Source: Alisma plantago-aquatica
Lineage: Eukaryota; Streptophyta; Magnoliopsida; Alismatales; Alismataceae
Reading direction: 5' to 3'
Assembly: GCA_963693085.1 (NCBI GenBank)
Contig: OY856411.1
Span: 1,347,277,550-1,347,341,549 of the forward strand
Length of the DNA: 64,000 bases
The notes beneath the pieces are model-generated. The model saw only the letters and a list, made by a program, of their open reading frames with translations. It searched no databases and was not told the origin of the DNA. Every line of letters starts with the position of its first letter. Within the stretch, counting starts at the first letter, position 1. Position numbers and translations under genes: made by a program. Shown here piece by piece: positions 12,506-25,256 of this stretch.

Positions 12506-15278
12506 TGGAACCGTTCTTACCCAATCCCAATCCTACTGCCTAGACAGTAGTAAGAGGATTGAAGCGCCCATCCCTGAGTGGACCGATAGGATCTATCACA
12601 CTGGCATATACAATAAGAAATCATAACTCAAAAAACTGGATATTTAAAGAACAACTAACCCAATATGGAGATATATCTGATTTATCTTTCTCATCAGAGT
12701 TTGTAGAGTGCGAAAGCGATCTTATTCAGTATTCCATTTGTATGGCCTAAAATCAAGAATATCAAGACATAATCCTGCAATTGCACAGTACGCTATCAAA
12801 ATCAAGTAAAATAGTTTATAACAAAAGAGTATACTTGGTAGGACTTATATTCAAAAGAATAACAAAGAATTTCCAAAACCAATATCATTCGCCAAAATGT
12901 TTGTTATTCAACCATTCAATTTTTATTACGAGTTCCCATTATGTTGTAATCAAATAAGCATGCTTATATATTTTGTGTGACTCTGTTACCCCAATGCGAT
13001 AGGGAAGGTCACTAGGCTCCTTCTAACCATAGGAAAATAGGAGGCCAATGTACAAGTCCCACCTCCAAATGAGGGGGTTGTTGCTCTCAATATCAACATT
13101 ATCAACTTTATCAACATTATCAATATCATCATCATTATCAATATACGAGCAGTCATAATGGGCATGCAATTTATGTTTTCATGGTTTTCAAAATATGGTA
13201 TAGAAAAATAAAAGACTAATCATAGGGAACAGTAGATCATCCAAGTAAGTAGCCAAGTATACATTTAAGAGATACATAAAAGTATCTTCAATACAATCAA
13301 GGAGGAGTTATATAATAGCATACCTTTCACCGAGGATTTCAAGTATGATCAACAAGTCATAGGTAGACCCTTCGAGTCAAATCCTAAATCACAAAGTTTG
13401 GATCAAGGGTCAAGATCATGATATTCGTAGATCAAGTTTCAATATTCGAGATTAGGGTTACACTTTTCCTATGTCAACCTTACGGTTGGGTCATTCACTT
13501 ATATTCAATATGTCCAATATTATTTCTAGTGTCAAATATTTCGAGTGTGGATGACTTACCTAGGTTTTCTAGGATCATATGTGTTAACCCTAGTTTATGA
13601 TCATTATCCAAGTCATCATCAGTTTCTAGATTATCATCATGGTACTTAATATAATTGGATTTCAAGATCAGATCAAGTCAACAAATATAAATCTAGATCA
13701 TAATGATTCATTTTCAAGAGTTGATGAGTTACAAGATCAAATATAAACTCATTTTTAGTCAAGTTTGGTTTCAAGATTATCATTATAGTAAAATTCTAGG
13801 GTTTTAAAGATTAAACATCATTTTTTAATCATTTGTCAAATTAAGTTAGCAAAGTAAAAATATCTAGGGATATCAGTGAGAAAAATCAAGAATTAGGCTT
13901 CAATAGTATTTTTAGTGGATTCATTGGTTTTTTTTATCAAAATAAACTATTTATTTGTGCATCTTGGAGCTAGGAATCAGGAGATATGAATTTTGCAAGA
14001 ATCAAGCAATTTATCTGAATATTAAGTAGAGAGGGGCTATTTACCAGAAATGAAGAACAATAAGGGTCGTTGATCTATGGTAAATGTTTGACCCATGTGG
14101 CAGATCAATGGCTGAGAGATTCCATGCTCCTGGGCACGTGCTCGCAAAGTGAACGAGATAGGGGAAGGCAACCGAAGCCTGGTAGTCTTGGATCTGGGGT
14201 CTTGGTCAAGACTTGACCTCGATCCAACGATCACTACTAGTCAACTCAACCCAATGACAGTCTCCACGGGTGACGATGTCACGACGGCGCCACAGAGGAG
14301 CAGGTGTCCAGAGAAAAGGGGAAAGAGACAGAGAGGGCACAAGAAGGCAAGAGAGGGGGTCGGTCGAGTTCTTTAGAGTCCCACGAAGTTAGAGGTTGTG
14401 GCTGATTGAGGATAGGACGTGTGGAGATGAAACGCCCAAAACAAGGCTGCTCGGTGGCGCTGCTTGGACTAGTAGGTGGTCGGGGTGATTTGAGACTAAG
14501 GGAGTGAGCAATGCATGGTCTCATAGCTTGGTGTGGTGTAGGTGAGCATGAGGGGCTCCTTTTATCGCACTCGGGGTAGGTTTTAGGGTTGAACGAGGCT
14601 TTGCCCTTAGCCATGGCCGCTAGATAGAGAGGAGCAAGCATGAGGGGGTTTGTTGACGGCACAATAATGCAAACCCGGTCAAAATAGGGTTCTTCCAATT
14701 CAAAATCACGACGTAATGATTTTGGCTCACTTAGAAACTTGAATCATGGTCAAGGGCACGAGTTTGGTTGATCGGGTTGCATTAACACGTCCCCGCAATC
14801 AGTGGGAGGTTGATGACAACTCAATTGTTGTAGAATTAGACTCAGATCTGTGAGAGGCTGATCTAAGGGCCAGGAATCACCCCTGACCCCTTTGCCCAGA
14901 TTGCTGACGTGGCATAGCCAAAAAGAGGGCAAATAAAAAGCAAATGAATGGTTTTCAATATATTATCTTCAAAAATTCGTAGACAGTTGTAGGAATGTCC
15001 AAATGAGTTAAAATTTGGATCATAGCTTCACAAAAATGTGGAGAATATTTAGAAAACGTTTAGGAAACAAAATTTGGAATTTTATTGACCAATTTGATTC
15101 TTTGGACAAAGTGATGAATTAATCAAATTTAAGGTGTTATAATGTGTACAAAGATCACATTGATCACCATATTTTGGATTTGAGTCTCAACATTGATTTA
15201 GGAGTCAAGAAAATTGATTGGGGACCATGAGTGAGTATAATGAGGGCAAAAGATTAATTTGAGCAAGGATTGATGAGT
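12506..15278 (-). repeat. LTR-like block between the two direct repeats
   Basis: Contains TTTTATCGCACTCGGG near 14558; on the minus strand this gives a GATAAAAGG TATA-like box downstream of a GC-rich tract (14270-14560). A TATCAACAT-type simple repeat is at 13089-13146. Long frames at 14149-14698 lie in the GC-rich tract on both strands and have no family resemblance. The layout resembles a long gypsy LTR read on the minus strand, but no ends, PBS or pol were found, so the call is tentative. Confidence 0.3.
13089..13146. repeat. Simple repeat of TATCAACAT / TATCATCAT units
   Basis: Imperfect tandem 9-12-base units built from ATCAA, ATCAT and TATCA. Confidence 0.85.
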
Positions 15279-15632
15279 ATAATGCATCTGTGTTGCACCC
15301 TTAAGATGTAATTTATTCAGACTTTAGGTGTGACAACGCATGACAGAGATATATTTTATGTGCATCTGAACAAAGGTCTAAGTTTAAGATAATTATTCCA
15401 ATTTTCTAAGAATATTGTAGATATCTAGGATTACCCAATTGAAACCAAACTTTAGTACTATATCTATAATAACCTTATGTTGGTTTCAGTAAAGTTTGGG
15501 CTTAAAAGAAGTACAACTATTACCTTTTATTCTTTCTCTTCAAGAATTTACTTGATTTAATCACCTAGCTCACAAATAATCATATAATTATCTTAATATC
15601 TTTTACCTATTTTCATTTAGTCATTATCTTGT
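15279..15632. repeat. 350-bp direct repeat, copy 2
   Basis: Second copy of 12153-12505 in the same orientation. It diverges abruptly after TTTAGTCATTAT. Confidence 0.85.
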
Positions 15633-16599
15633 ATTGGACCAAGTATTAGGTCATATTATGTTTAATTGCTACCCAAATACTTGGAATCTAAGTAAAGACT
15701 AGATAATTTCTACTTTAGTTATCTAGAGTATTTATCACTCAATATTGTTATAAATATCTGCTCATTATATCATAATTTATTTACCAATCAACTCACAATT
15801 CATAATTAAGCACAAAAATTCAATTTCTATAGCATATATTCCAATGGACCTATTTGTAACCCAAATAATCCAGTTAGGCTTGAATTGGATCCCAACGGCC
15901 ATAGTTGATACTATGGCCTTCCAATAGGTCCAAAATACTAATTATTTTTCTAATTATGAAACTAAAGGCTTTTCGTATGATTTAAGCTTCTGATTCATAT
16001 AGTTTCTCAATGTTACATTATTTCCTTATATTATAGACTTAGTCTAACTCTATAACTTAAATTCATCATCCCAATTCAATTAGAGTCATATCGTGGATCT
16101 CATCATGCTAATATTTCTTAGATTCTCTTAAATTGAATCTCAATATAATTTAATTGAATTCATAACATAGAATCAAAATTTTCAAAAAATTGAGGATCTT
16201 GTATGATTCCTCAATTTCTCGTGAAATCTTTTGACATATTTAATACTAGGGATTGTATTGAAGAAGTGGTGCTGTGAAGTCAATTCAAGAAATAGGACAT
16301 GGGAAATTGTGTTTGGTGACCTCAATAAGTTGGTTTTCTTTTTTGTATTGAAAGTAGAGATTCAATCTGATGTCATTATGAGGTACATAAAGTGGATTGA
16401 TAGTATTCATTTGAAGGGTGTTTTAGATTTTGTGTTGCTCGAGGATAGAAATGTTCAATCTTGGAGTTTATTGGTGAATATGTATTCATCATACTTTTAG
16501 TTGCATTTTTGTTTATATTTACACCTCTATTTTATTTTATTCACATTTCATTTTTTAAGTTTATTGATAAGTTTTAGCTTTTTATTCAGAATCTAATTT
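15633..16599. other. No gene assigned; one unknown 89-codon frame
   Basis: A frame at 16231-16500 (+) starts M-T-Y-L-I-L-G-I and has no stop for 89 codons. It shows no motif I recognise and no supporting context. The rest is AT-rich. Confidence 0.3.
15846..15931. repeat. Two-tier fold-back (inverted repeat)
   Basis: Inner arms GGCCATAGT (15897-15905) and ACTATGGCC (15910-15918) pair perfectly around a 4-base TGAT loop. Outer arms GGACCTATT (15847-15855) and AATAGGTCC (15923-15931) pair perfectly too. The left arm carries about 35 extra bases between the two tiers. Confidence 0.8.
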
Positions 16600-18199
16600 G
16601 TTTATGGTGTTTTATTGCATGTTTATGCAAGTTAAAGAGGGGAGATCATGGACCATAAAAAATCATTTAGAAAAGGTTCTCGATATCAAATTTATCACCC
16701 CTAATCCCCCAAATTTAATAATTAAAGTTGAGTAATGATATGAAAAACAAATAGGAGAAATTGTATACTTTAGAACTAATGAGTCAATCGTCTAGTCCCA
16801 CGAGTCGACTGACTAGCCACCCCCAATAGAAGAGAAAAAAGGCATCCAACAAGATGATTTACTATATCACCTAGTTTGCCAGATACTTTATTAAATGAAC
16901 ATCACAAAATTCAATTGAATTCATGTAGATGATTGTCTACCACCTCCTATTAACTGGCTTGACTGGCTCAAAGACTTATGCATTTCCATTGACAACCTAG
17001 TTAATCACCTAGTGCCACTAGTGGTCAAACTGGGAAATTCACAGGGAGCATTTAAGCTATGCTAACTGAATGATAAGAACAACCAATCAGATGACTAGAG
17101 TATCAAGAAAGAAACCAATGAGAAGCTTGTTGACCATCCAAACTACCCAATCAATTACATGGTAAGAAAGTAAATCCATTGATAAGAAAGTTGATCCATT
17201 TCATGCATGACAAGTAGACCAACTAGCTATCCTATTTAATCAACTTCTAGTGTGCCATAATTGAAGAAAAGTGCAGGGATCACCATTTGTGTGGGTTCAC
17301 ATGTACAACCATCAACCACAACATAAGAGAAACACTCTTTCAATGCTCTCGAGGATCTTTAGAACTACTTTATACCTACTCTACTCTTTGATGACACCAA
17401 ACTATCACCAAGGGAAGACAAAGATCGTTGGAAAGATCTAGGTGATGTGCAAAGATCATATTACTATGGACTATAGGATTTCTTGAAGATGGTTACTACC
17501 TACATGACACCATAATTCTCCATGATTATACATGATATGTCTTTTTCTCCTCTTATTTCTACTTACCATAGAATAACCATACATAGAGAGTAATCATGTT
17601 TTCAGGGTGTGGGGAGTACCACCACTACCCCATGTTCTATCTTTATCATAGGCTAGTGTATCTTTTGAACTCTCAATAATATGAAATCAATGTTTAATTG
17701 ATGTTGTAATTGATTGGGAAAACAATTTCTACATTTTTTGAGATATTTGTTATCATGTTTATGTGGGATTTTCTAGTAACATTGTTAAATTTGATTTCTA
17801 GGTATCAAGATACCATATACAATCCATTCCTAAATTTGTGAATGTGTGGTTTCTTGAAAATCTAGAATGTATCACATGCGCTATGTTTTCCTTTAATAAG
17901 TATTAGGTTCTATTGTATTAAGATTAGTTAATTATTTCACTTATTCATAGTATTCTTATTCCAAATGAAATGAGAGAAAAAGAATGATTAGTATAGTGAT
18001 AAGTGAACCTTATATTTCCTAATGAAAGAAGATACTACAATGTTTAAGAATTCACATATCCTTGCCCATTCTATCTTAGAACTGATTGGTAAACTTTGAT
18101 CCCCTATCTAAGATGATAGAAAGAGGTATTACATGAATAAGTATTATCTCTTCCACATAAATATGTACAAGATTTTCAATAGGAAAATATTAATTTACT
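16600..18199. other. Unresolved LTR-like DNA
   Basis: Between about 16780 and 17050 words such as AGTCGACTGACTAG, GGCTTGACTGG and ACTAGTGGTCAA recur, reminiscent of the arrays in the clear LTRs. No TATA box, ends or coding remnants could be fixed. Confidence 0.3.
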
Positions 18200-19750
18200 G
18201 GTATCAAGAGTGTTGATTTTTCAATTGTTAAATCACTATGAAAATGGAAATATTCTTTTTTATTATTCAAAATATCAACCAAAAATTCCATGCTAATATG
18301 TCCCATCTTCATTTTTTTACAGGGTTAGGCTACAATAAACATGTTCTTTACACTCTTCATTCACCTATTGATAAATAGGACACCTAATGGTACAATCTAT
18401 TAAATGTCTTTATATATGTGTTCACCAATAAAGTTCCTTAATATTCTTGTACATCTTTTTAATACCAGGGAGTGTACCATACATGGAAGAGTTGGGTTCT
18501 TGCAGCATCCTTCTCTAATCACATTTTCATACACATAGTGTGTCCCATAAATATATTGTATCATCATTAGCAAAGTGAAGCCTTCCCACTTCCTTTGTGT
18601 CATTGCTAGATGGATAACTAGTATCGCATTTCTATCTTTTCTAGCCCCCTAATCCATTGTTTCATATATGAATTAATTTTTAGTTCTAGTAACAAACAAC
18701 CAAATAGAGATGCATTCATTTGTACATGTAAGTTCTTGAGAGATAAAAAAACATCTCTTTCTTAACACATGATAAGACATACAACTATGTGGGGGTGTGT
18801 AGAGAAAAATGAAGATGACTTCCTTCTTAAAGCATAATGAAAACATCACCCTATAAGGATGCAAATCTGATAATTAAAATCTGTTATAAGATCAAGGAAG
18901 CACCTCTATAACATATTAGCTCGTTATGAAAAAATATGTACATTAGGATCTTTTGATAAGTGACACAACCCCCCATACGTGTAATGAATCAAAACTTCCA
19001 ATAATAGAGAAATTCCCTCCAACTAAGGATCCATGAATTGGGTCATTCCCTTCATGATTTTTATCTTCTAGTAGCAAAAGAAGTCACTATTTTATCATGC
19101 ACAACAACATATGCAAGTCTTTTTTTAAAGTATCACAAACAATTATATGACCTAAGTTGATGTCTACAATTTCTTCAAAATCTAAAAACATCTTTGAAAT
19201 TTTTTATCTAAATTAGAAGTTTCTGCCACGTTGGTCAACTTAGTTAAAGATGCAGAAGATAATTTAAAATATTGTATAAACTATCAATATTATCTTTCTG
19301 GGCCTAGATAACTTCAAAATTTATTGGTTGTGTTTGGTTTCTCTAACTTCATGGAGCACCTTAATTTTTGGATATTTAAACAAATATCTATCCCAGATAT
19401 CACTTGGACTATAAAAGACACTTATTGTTGAAAAAATCATACTTACTATATTTGGTGCATATGTCATGCTAGATTTACATACGCAAACTCAACTTTGAAT
19501 GATGTTCATGCTATTATGCATCATTTTAATATAGAAAGATAACATATATAGTATACTATGAACTGAACCAAGAACCAACTACAAATTTAATCATTAAATC
19601 CATAAAAGTTATAGGTGCTTTTGTTAGATGATGTGGTACAACCATAAACTCGCAATGATCATATCTTATATGAAAATCCATATTATTTAGATCCTCTACT
19701 TCTCTTTTCAACTGAGGATTACTTGATCTTGGATATACCTTCAAATACAC
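18200..19750 (-). pseudogene. Ty3/gypsy pol relic: RT, RNase H, integrase
   Basis: Read from right to left. At 19556-19750 the frame contains R-Y-D-H-C-E-F-M-V-V-P, then K-A-P-I-T-F-M-D-L-M, matching the RT block [18 protein letters not shown]. Near 19220-19280 S-L-T-K-L-T is the block preceding RNase H. Near 18980-19050 D-P-x-L-E-G-I-S-L-L-L-E-V-L-I-H-Y-T-Y-G matches the end of RNase H (family: D-L-E-L-A-x-V-V-x-A-L-K-I-W-R-H-Y-L-Y-G). At 18330-18500 K-K-M-Y-K-N-I-K-E-L-Y-W-W, followed by two spaced cysteines, is the integrase HHCC zinc region. Stops and frameshifts are dense. Gag and the N-terminal RT are missing to the right, where an unrelated LTR starts. Confidence 0.65.
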
Positions 19751-20665
19751 ATAGAAACCTTCAAATAATTATACAAATTACCTTCTCTTGTGTCATCACA
19801 AACACAAAAAAATTCACTAGGGAAATTGTCCCTAGAGTTTAACATTTTAACGGCTATCAATTCCCTTGTAAACAAGCGAATTGATTTTTATTATAGAAGG
19901 TATTGCTCCCAAGGAACAACTTATCAAGAGTCAATTTAAACTAGTTGCAATGAACAATATATAAGATCTAGTTTGAGAGGGGTTGATTGAGCTAAAGGAG
20001 AATTAAAAGTGCAAATATAAAACTAGTTGATTGGGTTTTAGATTGATTAAATATGAGAGATATCAGGGGTCTGGAGTGTGGCAACATAGATGACCTTCTT
20101 ACATTAACTAATCAAACTCCTTAACTATAATAGTTAAATCAGGACCATGTGGATTTATGTCCTTATGTAGGACAATCTCACAAGGGCCCGACTATGCCCA
20201 AACTCGGGGTCTCAATGTTTGAGGATCCTCGTCCAATTGTCTAAACAAATTCTACCAGGAATTTTGTCAAGAAATTGTGATTTTTATTCTAATGCTCAAA
20301 CTCATTGATCAGGGGTTGCAACACCATAATCTATAACAAACAAGATAAATTGGGTAAGAGGATCATAATCTCGATTAGGGGTCTCATCAGGAGATTATGG
20401 ATTCATTCTTGTCAATATTAGGGGTCTCGTCATCCCACAAAGAATATAATCTATTTAACTAGAGAATGAGTGAAACACATGTGGACAATATTTTGTCACT
20501 AATACATTAGAGTTAAATACAATTAAGTAAAGAACATGCTACCGGGCTACTTCCCATGCCCTAGTTGAGAAACTTCTTAGACATAATTGAAATGAAAATA
20601 TGGAATAGGAGTAGAGGAGGATTTGGGTCCTAAAATATGAGATGTGTTTGTGCTTGGATTCCCGC

Positions 20666-20680
20666 TCCTTTTATAGGGGG
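20666..20680 (-). promoter_or_regulatory. TATA box of minus-strand LTR
   Basis: The plus strand reads CTCCTTTTATAGGGG, giving CCCCTATAAAAGGAG on the minus strand. The related LTR at 26052 has the same core near 27111. Confidence 0.65.
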
Positions 20681-20741
20681 AAATTGGGGTGAGAACCCTA
20701 GAAAAGGCTGCTAGCAGTGGTTGGACGACATGATCCGCAAT

Positions 20742-21078
20742 GTTGGTTGATTGATTGGGAATTTTGTCAGTCAACCATCTTCAACACTTGATTTGACTCA
20801 AAGGTAGGTTTGACTATAATAATGGGCCTTCTCATTTTGGAGTTTGACCGAGACTCATGGTGATTCGATCGATTGCGAGTGGATCGACTGGACTTAAATG
20901 TTTGTTTTGACATGGTCGTTTCATGCAGAGTAATAAACCTTCCTGATTCTGAGTTTCACTTGGTCTTCACAAGCAAATTGATTGATTGGGATTCCAATCA
21001 ATCGTTTGGAGTTCTGGGAAGATGAGATTTCTTACATGGGATTTGATCGACTGGGTGTGTTAGTCGATCGACTGGGAG
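20742..21078. repeat. Array of degenerate GATCGACTGG-type palindromic words in U3
   Basis: Units include TTGATTGATTGGG (20746), TTCGATCGATTGCGAG and GGATCGACTGG (20874-20891), ATTGATTGATTGGG and CCAATCAATCG (20978-21004), and TTGATCGACTGGG and AGTCGATCGACTGGG (21043-21076). They lie 60-400 bases upstream of the TATA box in the LTR's own orientation. Confidence 0.65.
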
Positions 21079-21298
21079 GCTGAAGGTGAGAATTGAAGCC
21101 TCTAATTCCTGGGTTTTTAGGCTTTGGAGTTATTGGGCCATTTTCTTGCACAATCCCAAAAAATCTAATAAAAACTCCAATTAAAGAGAGAAAAGCTAAA
21201 CTAAAATAAATAATTCTAAAATTAGATATTAATCAACAAAATGCTTCTATTTAATGATCTAAAATATGCAACTAAGATGGATAAATATACATTTATCA

Positions 21299-21316
21299 TA
21301 TACCTTGAACTTGAGC
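21299..21316 (-). promoter_or_regulatory. Polypurine tract of the LTR at 19790
   Basis: The minus strand reads CTCAAGTTCAAGGTATA directly before the LTR start TGATAAATG. It would prime plus-strand DNA synthesis. It is degenerate for a PPT, but in the same place and form as the one at 23009. Confidence 0.45.
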
Positions 21317-21384
21317 GTTGGTCATCCTCAAGAAACATTAAATCATAAACACTACCAAATAATAATATCATCCAATCCTCCTCT

Positions 21385-23008
21385 TTATATGTGTGGTTTC
21401 AGGCACCAAAAACTAGGGTCTTAATCCTAGAGTTTAACCTTCCTATTATAGAAAGCATCAATCCACATACAACATTATTAAGATTGAAATCTCAACCCAA
21501 ATAACTTTTGAACAAAAGATGCAAAAAATAAAGATCCAGAGTTTGATGATTGATTAAGAAAGTGATTGAACAAGTGATTGAAGAAACAAGGTTGAATCAA
21601 AGGGAAAGGATATCAAGGTTATGGGTTTTACCACCACAACTGGCATAAAACAAGATCGAAGGAATTCTTATGATAAAATAAGATAGAATAGGGCATGTAA
21701 AAATATTTGTGAAGGTGTCTACAAAATATGAGCTCATTGTGAACCCATTGGTCCTAGCATTTGCAATTCCTAATAAGGATCTTTCTACAGTCACATCCAC
21801 ATCCCTATGTAATTGGGTTGGTTGTTCATAGCCTTGGGTTCTGAAGTCACAACCCCCAAGACTAACATATGATAAAAATGAGAGATCAAATCATTTCAAT
21901 TGGCAATTATCAAGCCAAAAACCATCTACCGAATAGAATATAGTGGATAGATCTATGTTACATCCTGGTCATGGGGCTACTCCACACACCTTGATATGAA
22001 AAACTACTCACAATCCATTAAAGAAATAAGGAAAATGGAGGAAGAAAGGAAGCAAGCCATAGACTAGAGGACAAAAGACCTCAAAAGATCTTTAACTATT
22101 GACAATTAAATGACTATCTCCCTTAATTCCTTGTTCCCAAAGAAGACCAAGAAATGAAAGAACCAGAATTGGAGATTTGAGAACAAAACTAATCTTTATT
22201 GACAACTAGAAGATTACACATTCAAGAATTGAATAATAAGTGCTTCAAATAAAATTGCAAGTACAAAATTTGGATCCCCTTCTTTTTGGAGTCCCCTTCC
22301 TTTTCTAGGAAGAACAATGAGGGAAAATCTTATAGGAATGGTTGGTGGTGGTGGCTAGATTGCTTCATCTTTGATGTCAGTTGGTTAACAATATTTAACC
22401 ACTTACTTCAGCCCAAAGTCATATTCACACCTTAACCGCATTGATGATTTGATCGAATCTTTATTTGAATTTTTTCCACCACATAGAAAGATATGGAATT
22501 GGTCAACTTTTCTAGTCAAAGAGAGAACTTTTAATCTCTTACTCACAATTTTAGAATTTATTGAGTTGTCCTTTTTGACCATGTGACTCTCTTTAATGTA
22601 GATTACCATAACAGTGAATTTGAGTGACTTTTTATCCCTTCAAAGGCTGGAAAATGGGTTAAGTAACAATATTTTCTTTTAGGAAATAAAATTTCCTTTC
22701 CGATAAGTATTTGTGCCCTCAATCTAAAATTTGTATGTAGAACTCATGGCACTTTTTATGTCTGGTATACATGAATTTCAAGCACTATGAAATAGTGCAA
22801 AACCCTCCAAAAGAAATTTTGGGAATTTGTATACTTTGAAGTAATTGTCTATTTTCTGAAAAATGCACAATAATCAAGTAAAAACTCAAATTTAAGTAAG
22901 AAGAGATAAACTAAGATAATTTATGCTAATGTAATTTAATATCTAACAATTTATTGTCAATTCAAGATGAAGAAAGTAAAATTAAAGGTGATGAGTTTTC
23001 ACTCATCA
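21385..23008 (-). repeat. 3' LTR of the non-autonomous element
   Basis: The plus-strand left end TATATGTGTGGTTTCAGGCACC aligns with the right LTR start at 26052. The right end ACTCATCA gives a minus-strand start TGATGAGT directly after the PPT. About 1.62 kb. The alignment with 26052-27163 covers about 21385-22350. Confidence 0.7.
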
Positions 23009-23028
23009 AAATACCCCAAACTTGAATC
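23009..23028 (-). promoter_or_regulatory. Polypurine tract
   Basis: The minus strand reads GATTCAAGTTTGGGGTATTT directly upstream of the LTR start. AAGTTTGGGG is the usual Athila/Tat PPT core and recurs at 57185. Confidence 0.75.
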
Positions 23029-24227
23029 TTTTCTTATCCACAAGTAAATAAAATAAAAAAATCATTCCAATTTGTACTAGAAACACGTCTATCATCACCC
23101 TCATAGCCATCACGGTGTTTCTTACCTCCTTATTTGGCCAAGCAACCCAATTTCCTAGAACTACATAAGACAAAATTCTATATTTCCTATCAAAACATAT
23201 TCCATATCTTGTTTCTAAATCAAGACTTTATAGGAAACAAGCTTCTTCTTACTTCTGCTTTGACACTCCCATTTTTTCTTTATTTTTGGGAGTTTTTGTA
23301 TAGTAACATGATGAAGGAGGTGCAGAATAAGATGATCCCTCCTCTATTCAACTAGGGATTTTATTTCTTTGTGGACTGAAGTTACATTGGATGCTTTTTT
23401 TTGTGTGTTCTTTGGCATGTTTTGATGGTATTCTCCTATTATTAGATACAAGGGGTATGGAATAATTTGAGGTGAGAAGCGTGTCACCCCAAACTTGATT
23501 TTTTTCCCGGAGGTGATTCTTTGCATTTTCTTTGAGAAAGGAGGAGGGGTTGTTCCTGTACTTGTAAACTTTACTTTTTTTAGAGGAGTGTCATTTCATT
23601 AGATAGATTCTTCCGGTCAATACATTATACAAGATTCATGACAAGTTAATCCATGTTAAAAAATAGAGAAATTTCATGTTTGGTTCTGATTGATTCTATA
23701 TGACTTGTCAACATTTTGCAGGAGTAACCCTAGTTTAGGGATCCTAAGTGACATGGTGTTTTCTAATCATGACAATTTGCAAAAGTTTTGCAAGGATATT
23801 TACTAAATTTAAAAAGGGGTACAGCGATGGACATCTACTCATATCGGCTAACTAGATATAGGACAATCTTTTTAACTAAAGAGTAAAAACAAAAGCAAAC
23901 TACATGTACCAACCAAAACAACAAAACAAGCATAATGTTGAAAAGGGAAGATAGGGGGTGGAATTGTCATGTACCACCCATCTCCATTTGGACTCAAAAT
24001 TTTACTCGTCCCAAGAAAAACTTAAATCTAGGATGGAGAGAAAAAAATGTGTGGGGATCACCAGGAGGGCATGGTAGCTCAAAGTATGTCCAGTTGAATG
24101 GAATGTTGACGAGAGAGGGAAACGTACAAATCTGAGCTTCATAATATACCCGATGGATGGGTGGTTGTGAAAGCTCAAAGGGGCTATCTAGTTGGTTAAA
24201 ATAATGTTTCTTGTCACCTTGCAGTCT
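23029..24227. other. Interior of the non-autonomous element, no gene seen
   Basis: No frame here resembles pol. Where pol would be expected, 1.2 kb of non-coding DNA leads to the PPT. Confidence 0.5.
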
Positions 24228-24644
24228 CTACAGTAGGATCCACATATCTTCCTTCATCAGTGGATGAACTGTTAATGATGTATGTTGATGGGGGATTTGA
24301 TAATATTCATTAATTTTCTTTAGGGTTAATACCTCTCCAAATACCAGAGGTGGATCATCTTTTTTGAAAGAGAAGGTGGCATAAGATAAATCCACTATGT
24401 GTAGCGTCGGTAGTGGTAGATCAGGTGGAGGGTCCTGTTCAGGTTTCTTTTTGTGACTTGGATCAACATGTAACAAAAATGGTGCCACTGTAGGAGGAAC
24501 GATCTTATCATCTTGGTGAATCTTTGTATGCAGATGTGTGTCCCCTTCATCTAACACTTCATCAATATGAAGGTTTAAGGAGGCATTTATGCCCTTTACT
24601 ATGTTGAAGGGGAGATTTGATTCTTTCATAGAACATGTGCCCAA
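24228..24644 (-). pseudogene. Unknown proline/histidine-rich frame in the element
   Basis: 138 codons without a stop. The frame is acidic near the start (D-E-V-L-D-E-G-D) and rich in Pro and His in the middle. No catalytic motif is recognised. It overlaps the next frame upstream (24626-24901) in another frame, so the two may be one coding region with a frameshift. It could be a C-terminal gag extension or captured host sequence; I cannot tell which. Confidence 0.35.
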
Positions 24645-24901
24645 CTTAATGGTGGTATGTACAGTTCTTGCAGAGTTGGAATCACCTCATCAGGTTCAAG
24701 CGGATTTGGAACAAGAAGTGGTTGAGGTGGAGCATAGTTCTCGTGATGCGGAAGCCTTTCAAAAGAATCCATCAATGCATCCTGGGGAAGTGATGGTACA
24801 TTGGACGTAATAGGATCAACCAAGCCTAGATCATTATTGTAAACATTTGAATATGGTCCTGCAACCAAGGAGGGTGGTGTAGATTTAGGTTGTTGGGACA
24901 T
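24626..24901 (-). pseudogene. Unknown Pro-rich frame in the element
   Basis: 91 codons starting M-S-Q-Q-P-K-S-T-P-P and rich in Pro and Leu (P-Q-P-L-L-V-P-N-P-L). Similar Pro-rich linkers follow the nucleocapsid in Tat/Athila gag, but no specific family can be named. It lies downstream of the zinc-knuckle remnant and upstream of the 138-codon frame. Confidence 0.35.
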
Positions 24902-25256
24902 TTTTCAATCCCACCAGCCTTTAACCTTTTTGTTAAAAGACTCTTGATTCATGAATTTGTGCACATACGCCTCCATGTATTCATTTTCTGACTTATATAA
25001 ATAGTCAGGTACCCATACAGTTGTTGCCCTATCTTAACGAAGTTTTTCATAAGCGACAACCCTAATTTCTTTAGAACACTTGTCCATCTCATGATCAAGA
25101 TTGTATGGCATCTATGCTACTTCACGTTGGGCTTCTTCCAAGGGTGGTGGTTCATTATCCAGAAAGGGTTAAAAAAAAAGCAGAATGGTCATTAACAACA
25201 AATAGATTAACATCAACAATGGGAGTGATTGGTGGAGCTTCAAGTAGTGGAGATGG

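Larger units (their letters stand above)
19790..21298 (-). repeat. Athila/Tat-type LTR (3' LTR orientation, minus strand)
   Basis: The right end reads ...TTTATCA (21292-21298), followed by the complement of a polypurine tract. This is the same design as the LTR ending at 23008. On the minus strand the LTR would therefore start TGATAAATG. The left part shares CCTAGAGTTTAAC and following words with the LTRs at 21385 and 26052, so the families are related. It has a minus-strand TATA box (20666-20680) and an array of GATCGACTGG-like words on its upstream side. The left boundary is approximate. Confidence 0.6.

Noticed and set aside
14149..14698. Overlapping 139- and 75-codon frames as genes
   Set aside because: They lie in a GC-rich, LTR-like tract on opposite strands, have no known motif, and are explained by low stop-codon frequency.
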